Positions 44,902-59,658 of a DNA stretch of 64,000 bases are shown here, piece after piece; positions within the stretch are counted from its first letter, which is position 1, and the number at the start of each line of letters is the position of its first letter. The notes below the pieces were generated by a model. The model did no database searches and was not told where the DNA came from. It saw nothing but the letters and a program-made list of their open reading frames with translations. Origin of the DNA: Ceratodon purpureus (Eukaryota; Streptophyta; Bryopsida; Pseudoditrichales; Ditrichaceae); NCBI GenBank assembly GCA_014871385.1, contig CM026421.1, forward strand, positions 12,334,603 to 12,398,602, in the 5' to 3' direction. A program made the position numbers and the translations under genes.

Positions 44902-47900
44902 AAAAGTAATATCTTGACAAAGAATTTGTGGTTCCCTGTGATCAGGAGAAGATTTTCAAGACCACAATAATAATTGGCATTGTATGAATCTATCCAAAAT
45001 CCCAATTGTTCATTGAAATAGTCAAAAAAATACTAAGATTTGGATTATTTTGATATTTCCAAAAATATATCAACTTATTACAAAAATAATATTGCATGTC
45101 AAATCTTCCAATATATTTTCATTTTTTTGAGTTTCTTTTGCCAATAATTTATTCAATTAAGTTCAATTTAAAAGCCAACTGACAAAAATTGTACATGAAT
45201 TGCTAAACGCAAAAAGATGATTTTTATGATTTTAAAGGTTTAAAGGCATTCAAAAAATACTCATCCATCTATTCATTTTCACTAGTTTTCTTGTGTTGCC
45301 TACAGCTCAGCTTAAGGCTTCCAACTAGAGGGTAGGAATCCCAACTCAACTAAATTGACTAATGTGCGTTAATCTCGCTACAAAGTAAATGAGAAGTAAA
45401 ATACCAAAATGAACCTCAAAAATAGACATGATGGAGGAATTGAAAGACTTCAATTTTCACCAACCAATGTTTTGGTACATGAAGTCCAACATCATAGACC
45501 ACTATTTGTGTGAGTAGGCACATGTACTACAAAGATTCTTGCATGGAATACATAATTGGTTGTTGTGAAATATGCTAAGTGCGGTAGTCAAGTTCTGTCT
45601 AGTGGAATATTGGTGCTATTACAAGGCACCGATGCAGAATTTTGACGAAAATACCCATCTCTACTCAAAAGGTTGATGATACCTTGATGATAATTTGACA
45701 ATATATGGCTGATACTAATGTGATACTCGTGTGATACATGGATGATTTTTATTTTTTCGAACCGGAAAATATCCTAAGACATTCAAGTTCCACCGGTTGG
45801 ACATCAATTTTGGTGGCTGATATGGAACTAACTGCAAATTCTCTCTGAACATTGATAACATTAGATTTGAAGATTAATGCAACTGATGTCATGACTTTTT
45901 GATAAAAATTGAATTAGTTATGGTTCTTAGATGTATCAGAACAAACATCATTAGATGATATCATTATCCATCTATTCAAAATTCAACCATTTTTTATTAT
46001 TGTGTGAAAAATTAATTTGATTCTATACAAATACCACCATGTATTAAAAATATTACCAGCACATGATTTTTGTCATAAAATAAAAAATATTTGTTCATTT
46101 ATTCATTACTACCACTTTTTCATCCTAATTACACTATAATTAAGCTCATAGCCACCATCTTGCATCCGTTGTCACCAATGACTTGAGTCTACTGGTTGAT
46201 GAATGTGCTATTGGTAGTTGTAGACATTTTGGATAGATAATGCTCATCGTGGTTATAGAATGGTTTATTTAAATAAAGGACCAATGCCACAAAGATTTGT
46301 AAAAGATAAAAAATAAAAAAATAAAAAATTAACTAATTAATAGACTTTGCCCTTTAAGAAGACCAACGTGAATAAGATGTTTCTTTTTATACCACTAAAC
46401 CTATATCTAAAGGACATATGTTAGTCTAACGGAACATCTATCCTACCACTATGTAATGAGAGGCAATTGCTTTGAGTGCTAACAAAATAAAGTCATTTTA
46501 TCTACTAAAAATCTTTAGATATTTATTTCTTTAATTTCTTCATTTTTTAAATGACATTACGTGCTGAATTCTCTTCTATTTTATAAATAAGGTTAATCAT
46601 CATAAATCAATTAGAAGATATACCTCTAATAGAACTACTATAACATACACTAAACTCACAACCTTTTATTAACATTTTATGCATCTTATAGGCAATAATT
46701 AATAAATGGAGCAGAGCTAAAGAAAATGATGATCTCTAATGCTATCCTTTTTTGTGTTCTTGTTTAGCCCCAATTTCTTTGTGATTCCTAATTTAATCAA
46801 CTTCTATTTGTTTCATTATTTTTTATTAATTGAGGTACATGCTCTAATGTCATGGCTTATATAGTGCAATAATGTAGAGTAAATTATGTCAATTTTTATC
46901 AAGCTCATAAAGTATTCGACAAAAATATTAATAAATAAATAAAACAAATTAAAATAACATAAAATTTGGTCTTTACTAAAAGGCAAGCATGAATTAAGTG
47001 TTGTTTATTTAACACCTTGTCATAGTGTTTTGATGACAATAATAACAAAGACAAAAGATTTTTCCATATAAGTATAATTTTGAAATGGTTACTTGTTTGA
47101 AGCATATGTATTTCACCTTGAGTTCACATATTGTTTTCAATTAGTATCAAATTTCATAATTGATGTGGTCAATATTATGAAAAGAGAATGATGAACTTTC
47201 ATTGATAAATTAAATCTTCCTGAGATAATTGTATTTATAATAGATAGTGAAAGTTTGATTTACCTTATATTTGAGTCTAAGTTATTGTATATTATATACT
47301 ACATTTGTCATATTGTCTAAGTTGTATCCTCACTTTGATAGTAGGATGGAAATTTCATGTTTTCTGCTTTAGTTACATTGCATTAAGATCACATATTAAG
47401 GTAGAATGCCCATAAACCAATGACCTCAGTGACCAACCAGTAGACCACCCTTCAAACTGCCCATGCTCTAAATCTTTTTTTGCTCTTGTCATGTATGATA
47501 TTTGGAATTACAGAATATTATATTTTACTATTTAAAGATATTTGATTGAATTAATTGGATAAATTCCCTCACTCATTGATTCATGGTTTAAAGCTTAACC
47601 ATGACCAACAACTAGTAAAAGGATAGGCTATTGATCAGTTTAAGGTCCTCCAGACTTTTGACTTAAAACATTTGTAGTAAATTCATTTTTGCTATATAAT
47701 TCTCGAATTTTTTGTATTCACTTTCCTTCATGTTTTCCCATGAAAGAAAAATTACAAATTATACATAGGAAAACCACAACCATATTGAATTCCTTAAGTT
47801 CACGGTTTAAAGGCATTCTACCTAACAAAAGTGTAACACTCTGCCAAACCAAAGGTGTCACTAGCCAACAACTTGCGCCTCCAGCCAACAACTTGCGCCT

Positions 47901-49812
47901 CCAGCCGACAATTTGCGCCTCCAGAGTAGATATCATGTGCATCAGGGGTGTATACCAAGTCATTTTCCACAAGAAAATGGCAGGCTCCGTCACATGTTGC
48001 AATGTTTAGCACCTTAATGTTACCAATGTTGTCATAGCATTCGTAGCTGCAGAGCAAATGAACATTACAAGAGGTGACGAAGCATGCCATTTCCATGTAG
48101 AAAATGACCTAGTGTTCACCCCGAACGTCCATGGATTCAACCAACCTATGCTAAAGTCCAATGAAGTGACCATGAGCGCCCATCACAGAACAGTACGCAG
48201 TCTGATACAAACTTAGCTTAGAAACATGAAAATACTGGACATTCAACTACAGGAACTACTGAAGAAGCAAATTAGTGAAGATATAGAAATCAATTAAGAA
48301 GCAAATCAGTGAAGGTACTGAAGCCCATCAGTGACATGGAATAGAGCAGAGTTGAAGTGCGGACAAGGGCAATGGATTGTTGAGATTCTAGTTGTGGAAG
48401 TGCAACTCTTTATACTCCACAATGTTTCATAGGCCCCTTGCCCAAACAGATGCTTGCCTTGTCCGAGCGGCCTACCATCCAAAACTAGTGACGTAGTGGA
48501 GCGTGAAATATCGTCAACCTCGACAACGATGGCTCATCAGCACGGTCACCATGGCCACGAGGCCACAAGGCCAGGTAGCAAGTGGGCCAACCCAAGATCC
48601 TTTTTCCTCAACCTCAGCTCCAGAGCGGTGATGGCTACGCATATCAACTTCACAAGCAATATTCTCCTCCGACCATCATGTAAGTGGCTTTTGTGTAAGA
48701 CTCAAGTTCACGCTAAATTCTAATGCCTTAACACCTAGTACATCCTTGAACAAACCACATCTATCCTTGTATCTACAATTCCACATCACCTACATCTTTA
48801 AACAAACCACATCAACTCTGGTATCCACAACTCCTGAACACCTACATTCTAAAACAAACCACATCTACTATAGTATCCTTAATTCCAACTCTAGAAATCC
48901 AAATCATAAGAGATGTGTCATTGCTTTATCAAACCATATTTACCTCCATTATATGTGAATTGATCTATGTGCAGCCCTACTAGCCCTACTGTGACTCGAC
49001 CACTCTTGCTTTAAGAACGTCATTGAAAGCATGTGTTTTGCTTGACAATTCATAAATGAAGATAGTACAAAAGCTTGAGTTTGGTACAACGGCTGAGGGG
49101 ACCACAGGTGTTATATATAAAGACGAATTGATATTTCCAATATTTTAGAGAAGTCCTACAGTTGTACTTGACCACATTTTTCTCATGTGAAGACATATTG
49201 AGAGTCCAAGACTATTATAGTCGAGAAGACCCCATGTACCAAAACATTGGTTGGTGAAAATTGAAGTCCTTTAATTCCACCATCATGTCTATTTTTGAGG
49301 GTCATTTTGGTATTTTACTTCTCATTTACTTTGTAGCGAGATTAACGCACATTAGTCAATTTAGTCGAGTTGGGATTCCTACCCTCTAGTTGGAAGCCTT
49401 AAGCTGAGCTGTAGGCAACACAAGAAAACTAGTGAAAATGAATAGATGGATGAGTATTTTTTGAATGCCTTTAAACCTTTAAAATCATAAAAATCATCTT
49501 TTTGGGTTTAGCAATTCATGTACAATTTTTGTCAGTTGGCTTTTAAATTGAACTTAATTGAATAAATTATTGGCAAAAGAAACTCAAAAAAATGAAAATA
49601 TATTGGAAGATTTGACATGCAATATTATTTTTGTAATAAGTTGATATATTTTTGGAAATATCAAAATAATCCAAATCTTCGTATTTTTTTTGACTATTTC
49701 AATGAACAATTGGGATTTTGGATAGATTCATATAGTGCCAATTATTATTGTGAACTTGAAAAATTCTTGTGATCACTAGAAACTACAAAACCTTTGTCAA
49801 AATATTACTTTT
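44902..49812. mobile_element. 4.9-kb segment with 580-bp inverted repeats
   Basis: The left arm 44902-45481 matches the reverse complement of the right arm 49233-49812 over its whole length, with scattered mismatches and small indels. Both arms are AT-rich and contain, for example, GCTCAGCTTAAGGCTTCCAA and its inverse. The 3.75-kb interior has no transposase or other recognisable gene. Long arms suit a Mutator-like element without its gene, or two head-to-head copies of one repeat. I could not fix a target duplication at the outer ends. Confidence 0.75.
47863..47922. repeat. three copies of a 20-bp unit (AGCCAACAACTTGCGCCTCC)
   Basis: Units at 47863, 47883 and 47903, the third with two changes. 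It lies inside the 4.9-kb inverted-repeat segment. Confidence 0.9.
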
Positions 49813-52200
49813 ATTTTTATTTTCATTGGACCTCTAAAGGATGTTTTTGTTCCTCCAAGTCATTCTTCATTAGTAAAGGCCAAAATTTCTGCTACACCCC
49901 TCTTCTACCCGTTGTATTTATTAACAAGTAACTAACATAATTACTTTTGGGACTATCAAAAATAAAATTCTCATCATACTGCAAAAATTTTAGTATGAAA
50001 ATTGTCAAAGGTATGTTTATTCCGATCATTATCCATGTGATCGAAAAAAAGTTAGAAAACACATCTCCTTGGGGTAATGAATCACGTCAAATTTTTACAA
50101 GCTAACACTAGTGAAAACCATGCCCGTAGTGACCATAAGAGGTTACCAGTATGGCATGACCATTCTCACTAGATAATTTAACTGGCCTTGTTCCCTTTAA
50201 CTTGACTGACCGCAACTATGTCTATGCCAAATCAATCAGTCAACTGATTTCCATTAGATGCATTCGTTTTGTGCTATGTAATGTTGCAACATCTAACCAA
50301 CTGGGACTTCAAGACTTCTTCTAGACGTCCTAGCTTTTTACAATGCCTTCTTCCTTTCAAGTGGATACACCATTTTTCTTTTGTTAGATTCATCATTACT
50401 TCTAATAAAACTGAATTTTCAAATTGTTGTCATGTCAATGTTTCGGTTCTGAATGATGACACATGATACTCTGCACTTCAAATTAAAAAAGATTTTTTAA
50501 TTTTTTGAAATTTTTTTTGAGGCAACAAATTGAATCGGATTTTGTCATGAATCCTATGGGCTTGTAGTGTACAAAGTCACTATTAATGACAAGTTATTAT
50601 TTGGTTCTACCAATGATGTATTTATCCAGTAATCATACAAATTTGAAGGAGCATATCACTGAATCAAATTGTAAGTTGGAGATATTTCATAAGTAAATAC
50701 AATAAATTAATCTATGGAAGAGATTATCACATGATATACCATGCAAAAAATACAACATGGTATGTTGTTAGCTACATTCTAACATAATACACAACATGGT
50801 TGAAAACCAAAGATATAAAAATTATATAGACTTTTGAAAACATATTCACTCCTCAATAGATTTGTAAAGTTGATTTTCGTTTTGTATTCAAAATGCCTTG
50901 TAGTAGCCCAAAATTACTTAGAACAATAAAAAATGACCAAAAATCATTTAATCTAAATTCAATTGGATGTCTTCTTATCTCTTTTATCATTACTGCTATT
51001 TCTGAACGACCATGTTGACATATTTCTAGTCTTTATGATATGGCATTCATAGACCTATGAATGAAGTGTCGGCCTTGTTCCTCATGGACTTTGTCATGAG
51101 TGATGGATGCATGTCATGGATTCTTTCTATTTTGAAATGATTTCTTTACATAGGTGTTCAAGATGACATTTTTTAGAGTGCATGGGTCATAATGCATAGG
51201 TAGAAATATAGGCTGATGTGCACAAATGTAGACCACATGGTCTGTTAGACAAGAAAAGTTGATAGAAACAAAAAGATTGTCATAAAAAAATTATTGTTTT
51301 AAGAAATAATCATTCATCTTTGACGGGTGGAATACATACAAAATATGCTCCTATACAATTATATATATTTCGTACAAAGATAAATAAAGTATAAATGGAA
51401 TACAACAACTTTCATCCAAAATCAATCAAGACATATTGTATACAAGACAACATATATGATATGAGATAGTGTATACAATTCAAATACAATACAATAACAC
51501 AATCTTGGAATTTGGATAAATGAGCTTCGAGAAGATGGTTGTAATAGTCCGATTCGGATGAGTAATTGTCAATCATACGAAGCTATTATGAAATGCATTA
51601 TGGATTCCAAACTATCTCAGGTTTTGGTGGTTAACAAAAACTACCTTGGGCTTGTGATTGCTTGAGAGACTTCGCCATGCCGATGAAAGTATGTTGATGC
51701 ACGAGGGATTTTGGGTTGTTGAAGACACAAGTTTTATTGGAAATATTAAGAACCGCAGCAACATCAACTTGAAGTGTTTATTATGGAAGAGCTCAAAGTG
51801 CTTTGTGAAGTTTGACCTTCACCCTTTGGAGCTTCATTCATGCCAAGTGAAGAGGTGGATTACAATACCAATTTACATGATTTTATTGTTTATTCTCTCA
51901 TGGTGGAAATAACTATTAAAGATTTACGGGTGCGGTTTCTTGAACCTGAGTCAAGTTCATCTATTTATTATGAAGCATTGTGTTATCATGTTCTAAACAT
52001 GTGTGACATTCTTTATGAGCAGAATCTTGACATAAGTGTACATTGAAGGACTCTTCCTCTTAGTTTTGAAAGGGGTGCATCACTTGTTGATGGTCCAACA
52101 TTGCACTTAACTCCACAAACATTGAAAATTGATAATAAGGAGTCCATTGATATTTATGATTTTACACCACATGATTCGGGGTGGTGTGAGGTCGGAGGGG
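49813..52200. other. AT-rich DNA with broken open frames
   Basis: Between 51658 and 52170 adjacent frames in different phases (including one with VRFLEPESSSSIYYEAL and LYEQNLDISVH) read as a decayed coding sequence of unknown origin. Otherwise nothing is recognised. Confidence 0.35.
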
Positions 52201-52388
52201 TTAGTCCGTGGCGGCAGGGAGTTAGTGGGATGGAGGCGTTTCTGAATTCACCGTCTGGAGCTTGTTCGGTGCCTTTCTTGGTTTTTCTGCTCCTGTGATT
52301 GAGTTGCGGGTTCGTGGACGTGACATTAACGCATGTGAGAATTGATTTTGTGGCGGTTCTCAGGTTAGTGAGAGCAAGCGCAGGAATC

Positions 52389-52610
52389 ATGATCGAGGTG
52401 GTGCTTAACGACAGGCTGGGGAAGAAGGTTCGCGTGAAGTGCAACCAGGATGACACGATTGGGGATCTGAAGAAGCTGGTGGCCGCGCAGACTGGAACGC
52501 GGCCGGAGAAGATCCGTATCCAGAAGTGGTAAAAAATTTACAAGGACCACATCACGTTGGGTGACTACGAAATTCACGATGGCATGGGCCTGGAGCTCTA
52601 TTATAATTAA
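52389..52610 (+). pseudogene. UBL5: UBL5/Hub1 ubiquitin-like gene with an in-frame stop
   Basis: Translation from the ATG at 52389 begins [19 protein letters not shown] and, ignoring one stop, ends in the family's Tyr-Tyr-Asn at 52599-52607, with the terminator TAA at 52608-52610. That is 73 codons, exactly the length of UBL5. UBL5/Hub1 is a non-conjugated ubiquitin-like protein (C-terminal di-tyrosine instead of Gly-Gly) that binds spliceosome proteins and supports pre-mRNA splicing. Codon 48, a conserved Tyr, is TAA (52530-52532); a single C or T to A change explains it. Every other codon stays in frame and family-like, so the break is recent or a sequence error. A CTCAG acceptor-like site at 52359-52363 suggests the usual leader intron, arguing against a retrocopy. 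As it stands the product is 47 residues. Confidence 0.85.
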
Positions 52611-52614
52611 GGAG

Positions 52615-53760
52615 AGCGAGGTATTATAACTAAGGAGCAAGGTGTGGAGTAGCGGTTGAGATGGGTTGAAATAAGCTTCCCTTGCTCTACTTTTAGTAGC
52701 TGCGAGACTTATTAGGGTTTGATATTATCAATCGTGTTTCTTGTAGAAATTCATGTGCACGGAACGCTTAGTAGAATTGCAGAGACCTTAGGTTTTTAGC
52801 TTTGAAACTTCTGGATCTCAGCCCTCTGAACATACAGCTGTATAACACTGATATATGTGAGCTTATATTTTTTTGTATACTCTGTTTACTTGGCCCTGAA
52901 GTTGTGACTTGTAGGATCATTTTTAGAAGGATATATATTGCGAATCCTATAATATTCAACCCACGGCATGATTTTTTCACTTCAATCGACATCGTTGGTA
53001 GTTCGTTTAGTGTCTACTTTGACTTGTGCTTATTTCTCTTATTGACGTATGTTCATCTTTTTAAATCATAAGGTAACCTGATGTTTGTTTTATTTGTTCG
53101 CTGCGAGTGGTTTATTGACGAGATGATTGAGAAGTATAGTTAATTTCGAATTCCTTAACTCAGCCGATGGCTCTGAAATTGAGTAGTGGCCGTGTATATT
53201 ATGGCTGTTGTGAGGGCAGTACTCTCCCAGCTTCACAATTTACCATCCACGGTCTCTGGCCGATGCCTTGCTTTTGCAGGCCTCCCTGTTACCCAGGTCC
53301 CATATCTGCCCTTGAGCGCGTGCAACTTCAACATACATGCTGATGGTTTATGACTCTTGCAATGATGAACACTCAGTATCATCGATATGTAGCAACACTT
53401 CACATGCATAATATACCGTCATTTTGCAGATGACTTGGAAACTTCAAGAAGGGATGTTTACAAATTGGTTGTCGTTTTCATGTCCCAAGCCGAATCCTGA
53501 AGGTCTTTGGAAATATGAATGGAAGAAACACGAATCGTGCTCTGGGATGGATCGACCCGCTTACTTTGAGACAGCAATTGCCCTGCATACCAATATCCTC
53601 GAAGCTTTCCGTCTTGAGGTGTGCTTCAGCTACCCTAACTCTTTACAAGTGCTGTAGCTAGAACAACTAAATACTCAACACACACGGAAGCACCCCTCAA
53701 ATAATTAGACGTCCAGATGAAGGTAGAATCTGAAACGCATCGACAGGCTCCTAATTTATT
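52615..53760. other. downstream of UBL5, nothing coding recognised
   Basis: Mixed-composition DNA. Short frames at 52802-53071 and 53424-53657 show no motif. The left part may be UBL5 3' UTR, the right part 3' flank of the GNAT gene. Confidence 0.5.
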
Positions 53761-53761
53761 T

Positions 53762-55838
<2,077 letters not shown>

Positions 55839-58168
55839 ATGATACGCTTAACAAGGAGACAGTGGCTTCAGCAGAGAATCTCTCGTAGCATCGTCCGTGA
55901 CTTTGGTGTGGCTAGCTCTAGAGGCGAAGAACCGTCTTCTGTCTCTGTTAATGGATGGGATCGTTTTTTATTGGATGTTGATGTTTTCATTCAACAATCC
56001 GATGACACTTCTCAAGTATGCGCTCCATTTGATGAGGATAACCTGGACTTCTTTAACATAAGCGAAAGCAAAGCGTGTTATAATTTCAATCTGGTCCTAA
56101 CAAACGTCGGTCGCGCGCTTGGGTATACGCTGGACATGCAAGATAATGTGCGGTCGATCAGTTTTTCGCGTTCTGACGAGAATGCTAGCCGGCAAGCTGA
56201 GAGGATGGCAACTTCATCTAGGCAGTCAGCCGATTTCGGAGTGTCTGAGTTTGATAAACCGCCTTTTTTGGTGGTAGAGATGAAGAGGCCAGCTGTGTTT
56301 AGGAGATCTGCGACAGCGGATATACCTTACATTTGTGAAGCTTTGGAAGAGACTACTAAGGCTTATCCTTCCCCTGCGGCTCGTCTAGCGGTTGAGCCTC
56401 TTTACCAACTCTACAGATACATGAAGGCCATGAATTTGGCATATGGGATTATTTCCTCCTTTGACTTGACGTTTTTCGTCGAACGTGAAGGTGAAGGGGA
56501 ACTTGGCGAAATATTACTCATTTCTGAAGGCATATCCAACACCAGTTCCAAATTCCTAGCTGCAGTGGCCTACATGGTGGATAAAGCGATGAACTATCCA
56601 AAACAGTTCAAGAGCGCCCCAGGTAAGAAGCACGGTATAAGCCTTTCTCAATCTAATATGTTGATCATGATAGTTATTGAGCATGTTAGAAAATTGGTAC
56701 TAATGTATTTATGTTTTGTAGCTCAAGGGGGCAGTTCACAGGCCTCTGCTCTTGGAATTCCAGAGAGCAAGGGCTCTCAAGGTAATAGCACTGATCATAA
56801 AGGGAAGAAACCAGATCGTAGTGGGCACACGCACCGTATGAGGACTCGGTAAGTCATACAACCATTTCGTTTGTAAAGTACCCTCCACTTTCTACCTGCC
56901 TCTGAATCTGAACGGATCATTTCGGTAAGTTATACAACCATGTCATACAACCATGTCATACAACCATGTCATACGTAGTGTCTGAGATCCCTGTTATAGA
57001 ACAAGGGAGTTCATTCATATAATGTAGTACCATTTATATGAATATTCCTTTTACAAACATGATCCTGTGTTTTGGTACATGTAATTTTATTGGGGCTTCT
57101 TTGTTGCTGAGCATTTCTTATATCACACATCAGGCCTGATAGGTAAAGAAAGTAAATAGTTGTGGCAGTGGTCTTCATGTGGCTTGGTCAAGTATTCCAT
57201 GTTCCATGGTTATTTCCTCTTTCCGTAGTGAGTTACAGAAAATGTCCTTTGATACAATTTCGGCTATGTTTCTTTACAGGAGCTCTGGACCTCCCGAACC
57301 TCCCGATAGTTTGAGGGACACTCCAGCCGAACTTCTGCACTTGGCATCGAGTCCCTTCGCTACAGGTTGGAGTGGTAACATTGTTCGAGGCACATATGAT
57401 GGTCAGCGAATTGTTGTCAAACTCGCGCCCACTGGTTCGGACCGAGCAGAGGTGAGAGGAGATTCATCTTTGTAAGCCAATTTCTTTTTTGATGAAACCC
57501 ATCTTTTTGAAAGTTTTGGATGTATTCATTCCATTGTTGTAATTTTTGGTTTCTTCAGGCTCTCTTGACAGAGGTTGCGGCCTATCACAAGTTGAAGGAG
57601 TATTGGGGCAAGTTTGTACCAAAGCTTGTTTCGTATGGAACTACTGCTGGGGGAAGGGTTGTGTACATTGCAACTGAGTATATCAATGGTTTTGAGATTG
57701 GAATTGGTAAGTTCTTTTCTAAGCTTGCTTTTTTGTGAATTTCTCAATATATAGGTTTGCTTTTTGCTTATTGTCTACTACTCACTAAACATGCTCTTTT
57801 ATTGCTCAAGAGCGTAGAGGTCTTATTGTGTATGTTGTACTTGAGTACTTCCACATTTTGAACATGGGTTTGCAGGAACATTGTCCCAAGATGTGGTGAA
57901 GGAGATATTTGATGCCCTTACCGTTGTGCACCAGTGTGGGATTCTTCATGGCGACATTCGGGCTTCTAATATCATAGTCATGGAGGGATGGGAGGTAGGT
58001 GTTCGATTGATTGATTTTGGGTTTGCTCGCCCCATCATTAGCAGTGAGGATTGCATGAGAGAACAAGCACAGCTGGAGCGCTTGTTGGGTGAGTACACTT
58101 GCTCCAATGTTGAGGGAACTCGCAACTCTCAACTTGGACAAATTCAGGCATGCACAGCTGCATCGTGA
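55839..58168 (+). CDS. restriction-endonuclease-like domain fused to a protein kinase
   Basis: Five exons with consistent phases: 55839-56622, 56722-56848, 57280-57451, 57559-57706, 57876-58168; about 507 residues. The N-terminal half has a PD-(D/E)xK-nuclease-like core: hydrophobic PPFLVVEMKRP with Glu147-x-Lys149, then EPLYQLYRYMKAM and a strand-rich YGIISSFDLTFFVE. The C-terminal half is a eukaryotic-type kinase: Gly-loop-like GWSGNIVRG, Lys351 in VVKLAP, Glu in LLTEVAAY, catalytic HGDIRASN (His435-Gly-Asp437), and metal-binding DFG at 457. The His-Gly-Asp replaces His-Arg-Asp. This pairing is known from the Crinkler/CR-type effector proteins of oomycetes, fungi and some plants; membership is inference. 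A strong GTGAGT donor at 58089 suggests a slightly different end (stop near 58220). Confidence 0.75.
56928..56974 (+). repeat. 13-bp tandem repeat (TGTCATACAACCA) in an intron
   Basis: Three and a half copies inside intron 2 of the nuclease-kinase gene, next to a duplicate of that gene's own splice-donor context. Confidence 0.9.
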
Positions 58169-58224
58169 GAAGCCACACATGTTCTATCGGAGAGAGGAGT
58201 GAAATGACAGCATCTCTGCGGAAG

Positions 58225-59655
58225 TGAAGAAGACAACCGGGCACGTGAGTGGATGATATTCATATGTTTTGGATGATCGTTCGTTGGCGAGGTGTTGGAT
58301 GGATGATGTTTGCTCCTCAAACGAACAGGTGGGTCGGTGGTTTCTGTTGATGGAATCCCCGAATTCATGTGCGGAATTCATGTGGATCTTGTGCGGAGCA
58401 ATGCCATAAGCTATCGCGGGTCCTTGAGTGTATGATAAGGGATGCATTCGAAACTGTCGACGACTCCGCATTTGAGTTTGCCGACATTCACGTTCCAGAG
58501 AAGTATGCCGAATTGGCGTGAGACGAGGGGAACTCTGCAACTCTAAGCTGGAAACTTCGGAGACAAAATCCTCCTGCAAACCTCATCTGATTTCAAGACA
58601 AACAGTACACAAACTGATCTGCAGACCCAGCGCACACTCGAGTCTGATCTCCGGCAGATTGCAGAAACCTCGTCACAAGAATATCATTGGCACTTAGAGC
58701 TGAGGCTAATAGCAGTGAGAATGTTTTTTGAAATCATGAACCGAAAGCCTACTTATATACCCCAAACGCAATTGATGATGAGCTCCTTTACTACAAATGA
58801 CAATCATTCTTGAACAGTAGAGAATATGGGAAAGCTAAGAAGGGACTGATTGTATATAAACACATACCTGGATTCACATGCCCCATCTCGCATTAGAATC
58901 GTACTTGCTCAAGATTGGCAGCATGCAGCTCCTTCACCATTACAACTAAATCTTTGAACAGCTCGCAAGAAAGTTTGCTCCTCCACCATATTCAACACAG
59001 CAACGTAAAACTTGCCTTGGATCATCAAAAACCTTAGTATTAAGCATGCATCAATAGATATCTTGGCAACACTGTTACCAGTACAAGTGCCTGGCATCAA
59101 TCAGCTTGAAAGCACTTACACGTGGTAGAGTAAGAAGTATTAGGTGAGATCGAAGCGAACCAGCTAAATCTGCTGAGATTTGTAAAACAACGTATTAAAC
59201 ACGACTGAAACAAGGGAATTGCTGTTGAAATCCTTCTTCACTGAACAAAGAGGATGACAACTCACTGGTAGCAAAGTCGACGCTTTTGATTCCTATTTTG
59301 AGAGAGACTGAGGAGTCAGCAACGACACAACAACAGACAAGATTAAGCGATCCTTTCCACATACATTTTCAGTGAGTCAAATGTGATAACTTCACAATCA
59401 AAAGCGTCCGGTTCGCTACCAGTAACTAGAGCGATGAAGTCTTCGATGCGAAATGGAGATTATCGAAGCCTTAAGATACATACAACAGTTAGTGTTACTA
59501 CGGAAGTTCAGGTTTGCAAGTATGAAAATGTACCTTAAGAATATGAACACAATGCACCGGCAGTCGTTGAATAAAGAAGCAACTCAGTACCGAACGCAGA
59601 CAGGGGTGGAGTTTGGGGGGTTTGTGAGTAAGAAGAGTGCCGGTCTCGGCGGGGT
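58225..59655. other. spacer between the nuclease-kinase and EDR2-like genes
   Basis: Probably 3' UTR to about 58600, then non-coding DNA and leader of the EDR2-like gene. Short frames here lack motifs. Confidence 0.5.
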
Positions 59656-59658
59656 TTG

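Noticed and set aside
52530-52532. Programmed readthrough or recoding of the UBL5 stop
   Set aside because: UAA is the least leaky stop, no known readthrough context follows, and the family elsewhere has a plain Tyr codon; a mutation or sequencing error is simpler.
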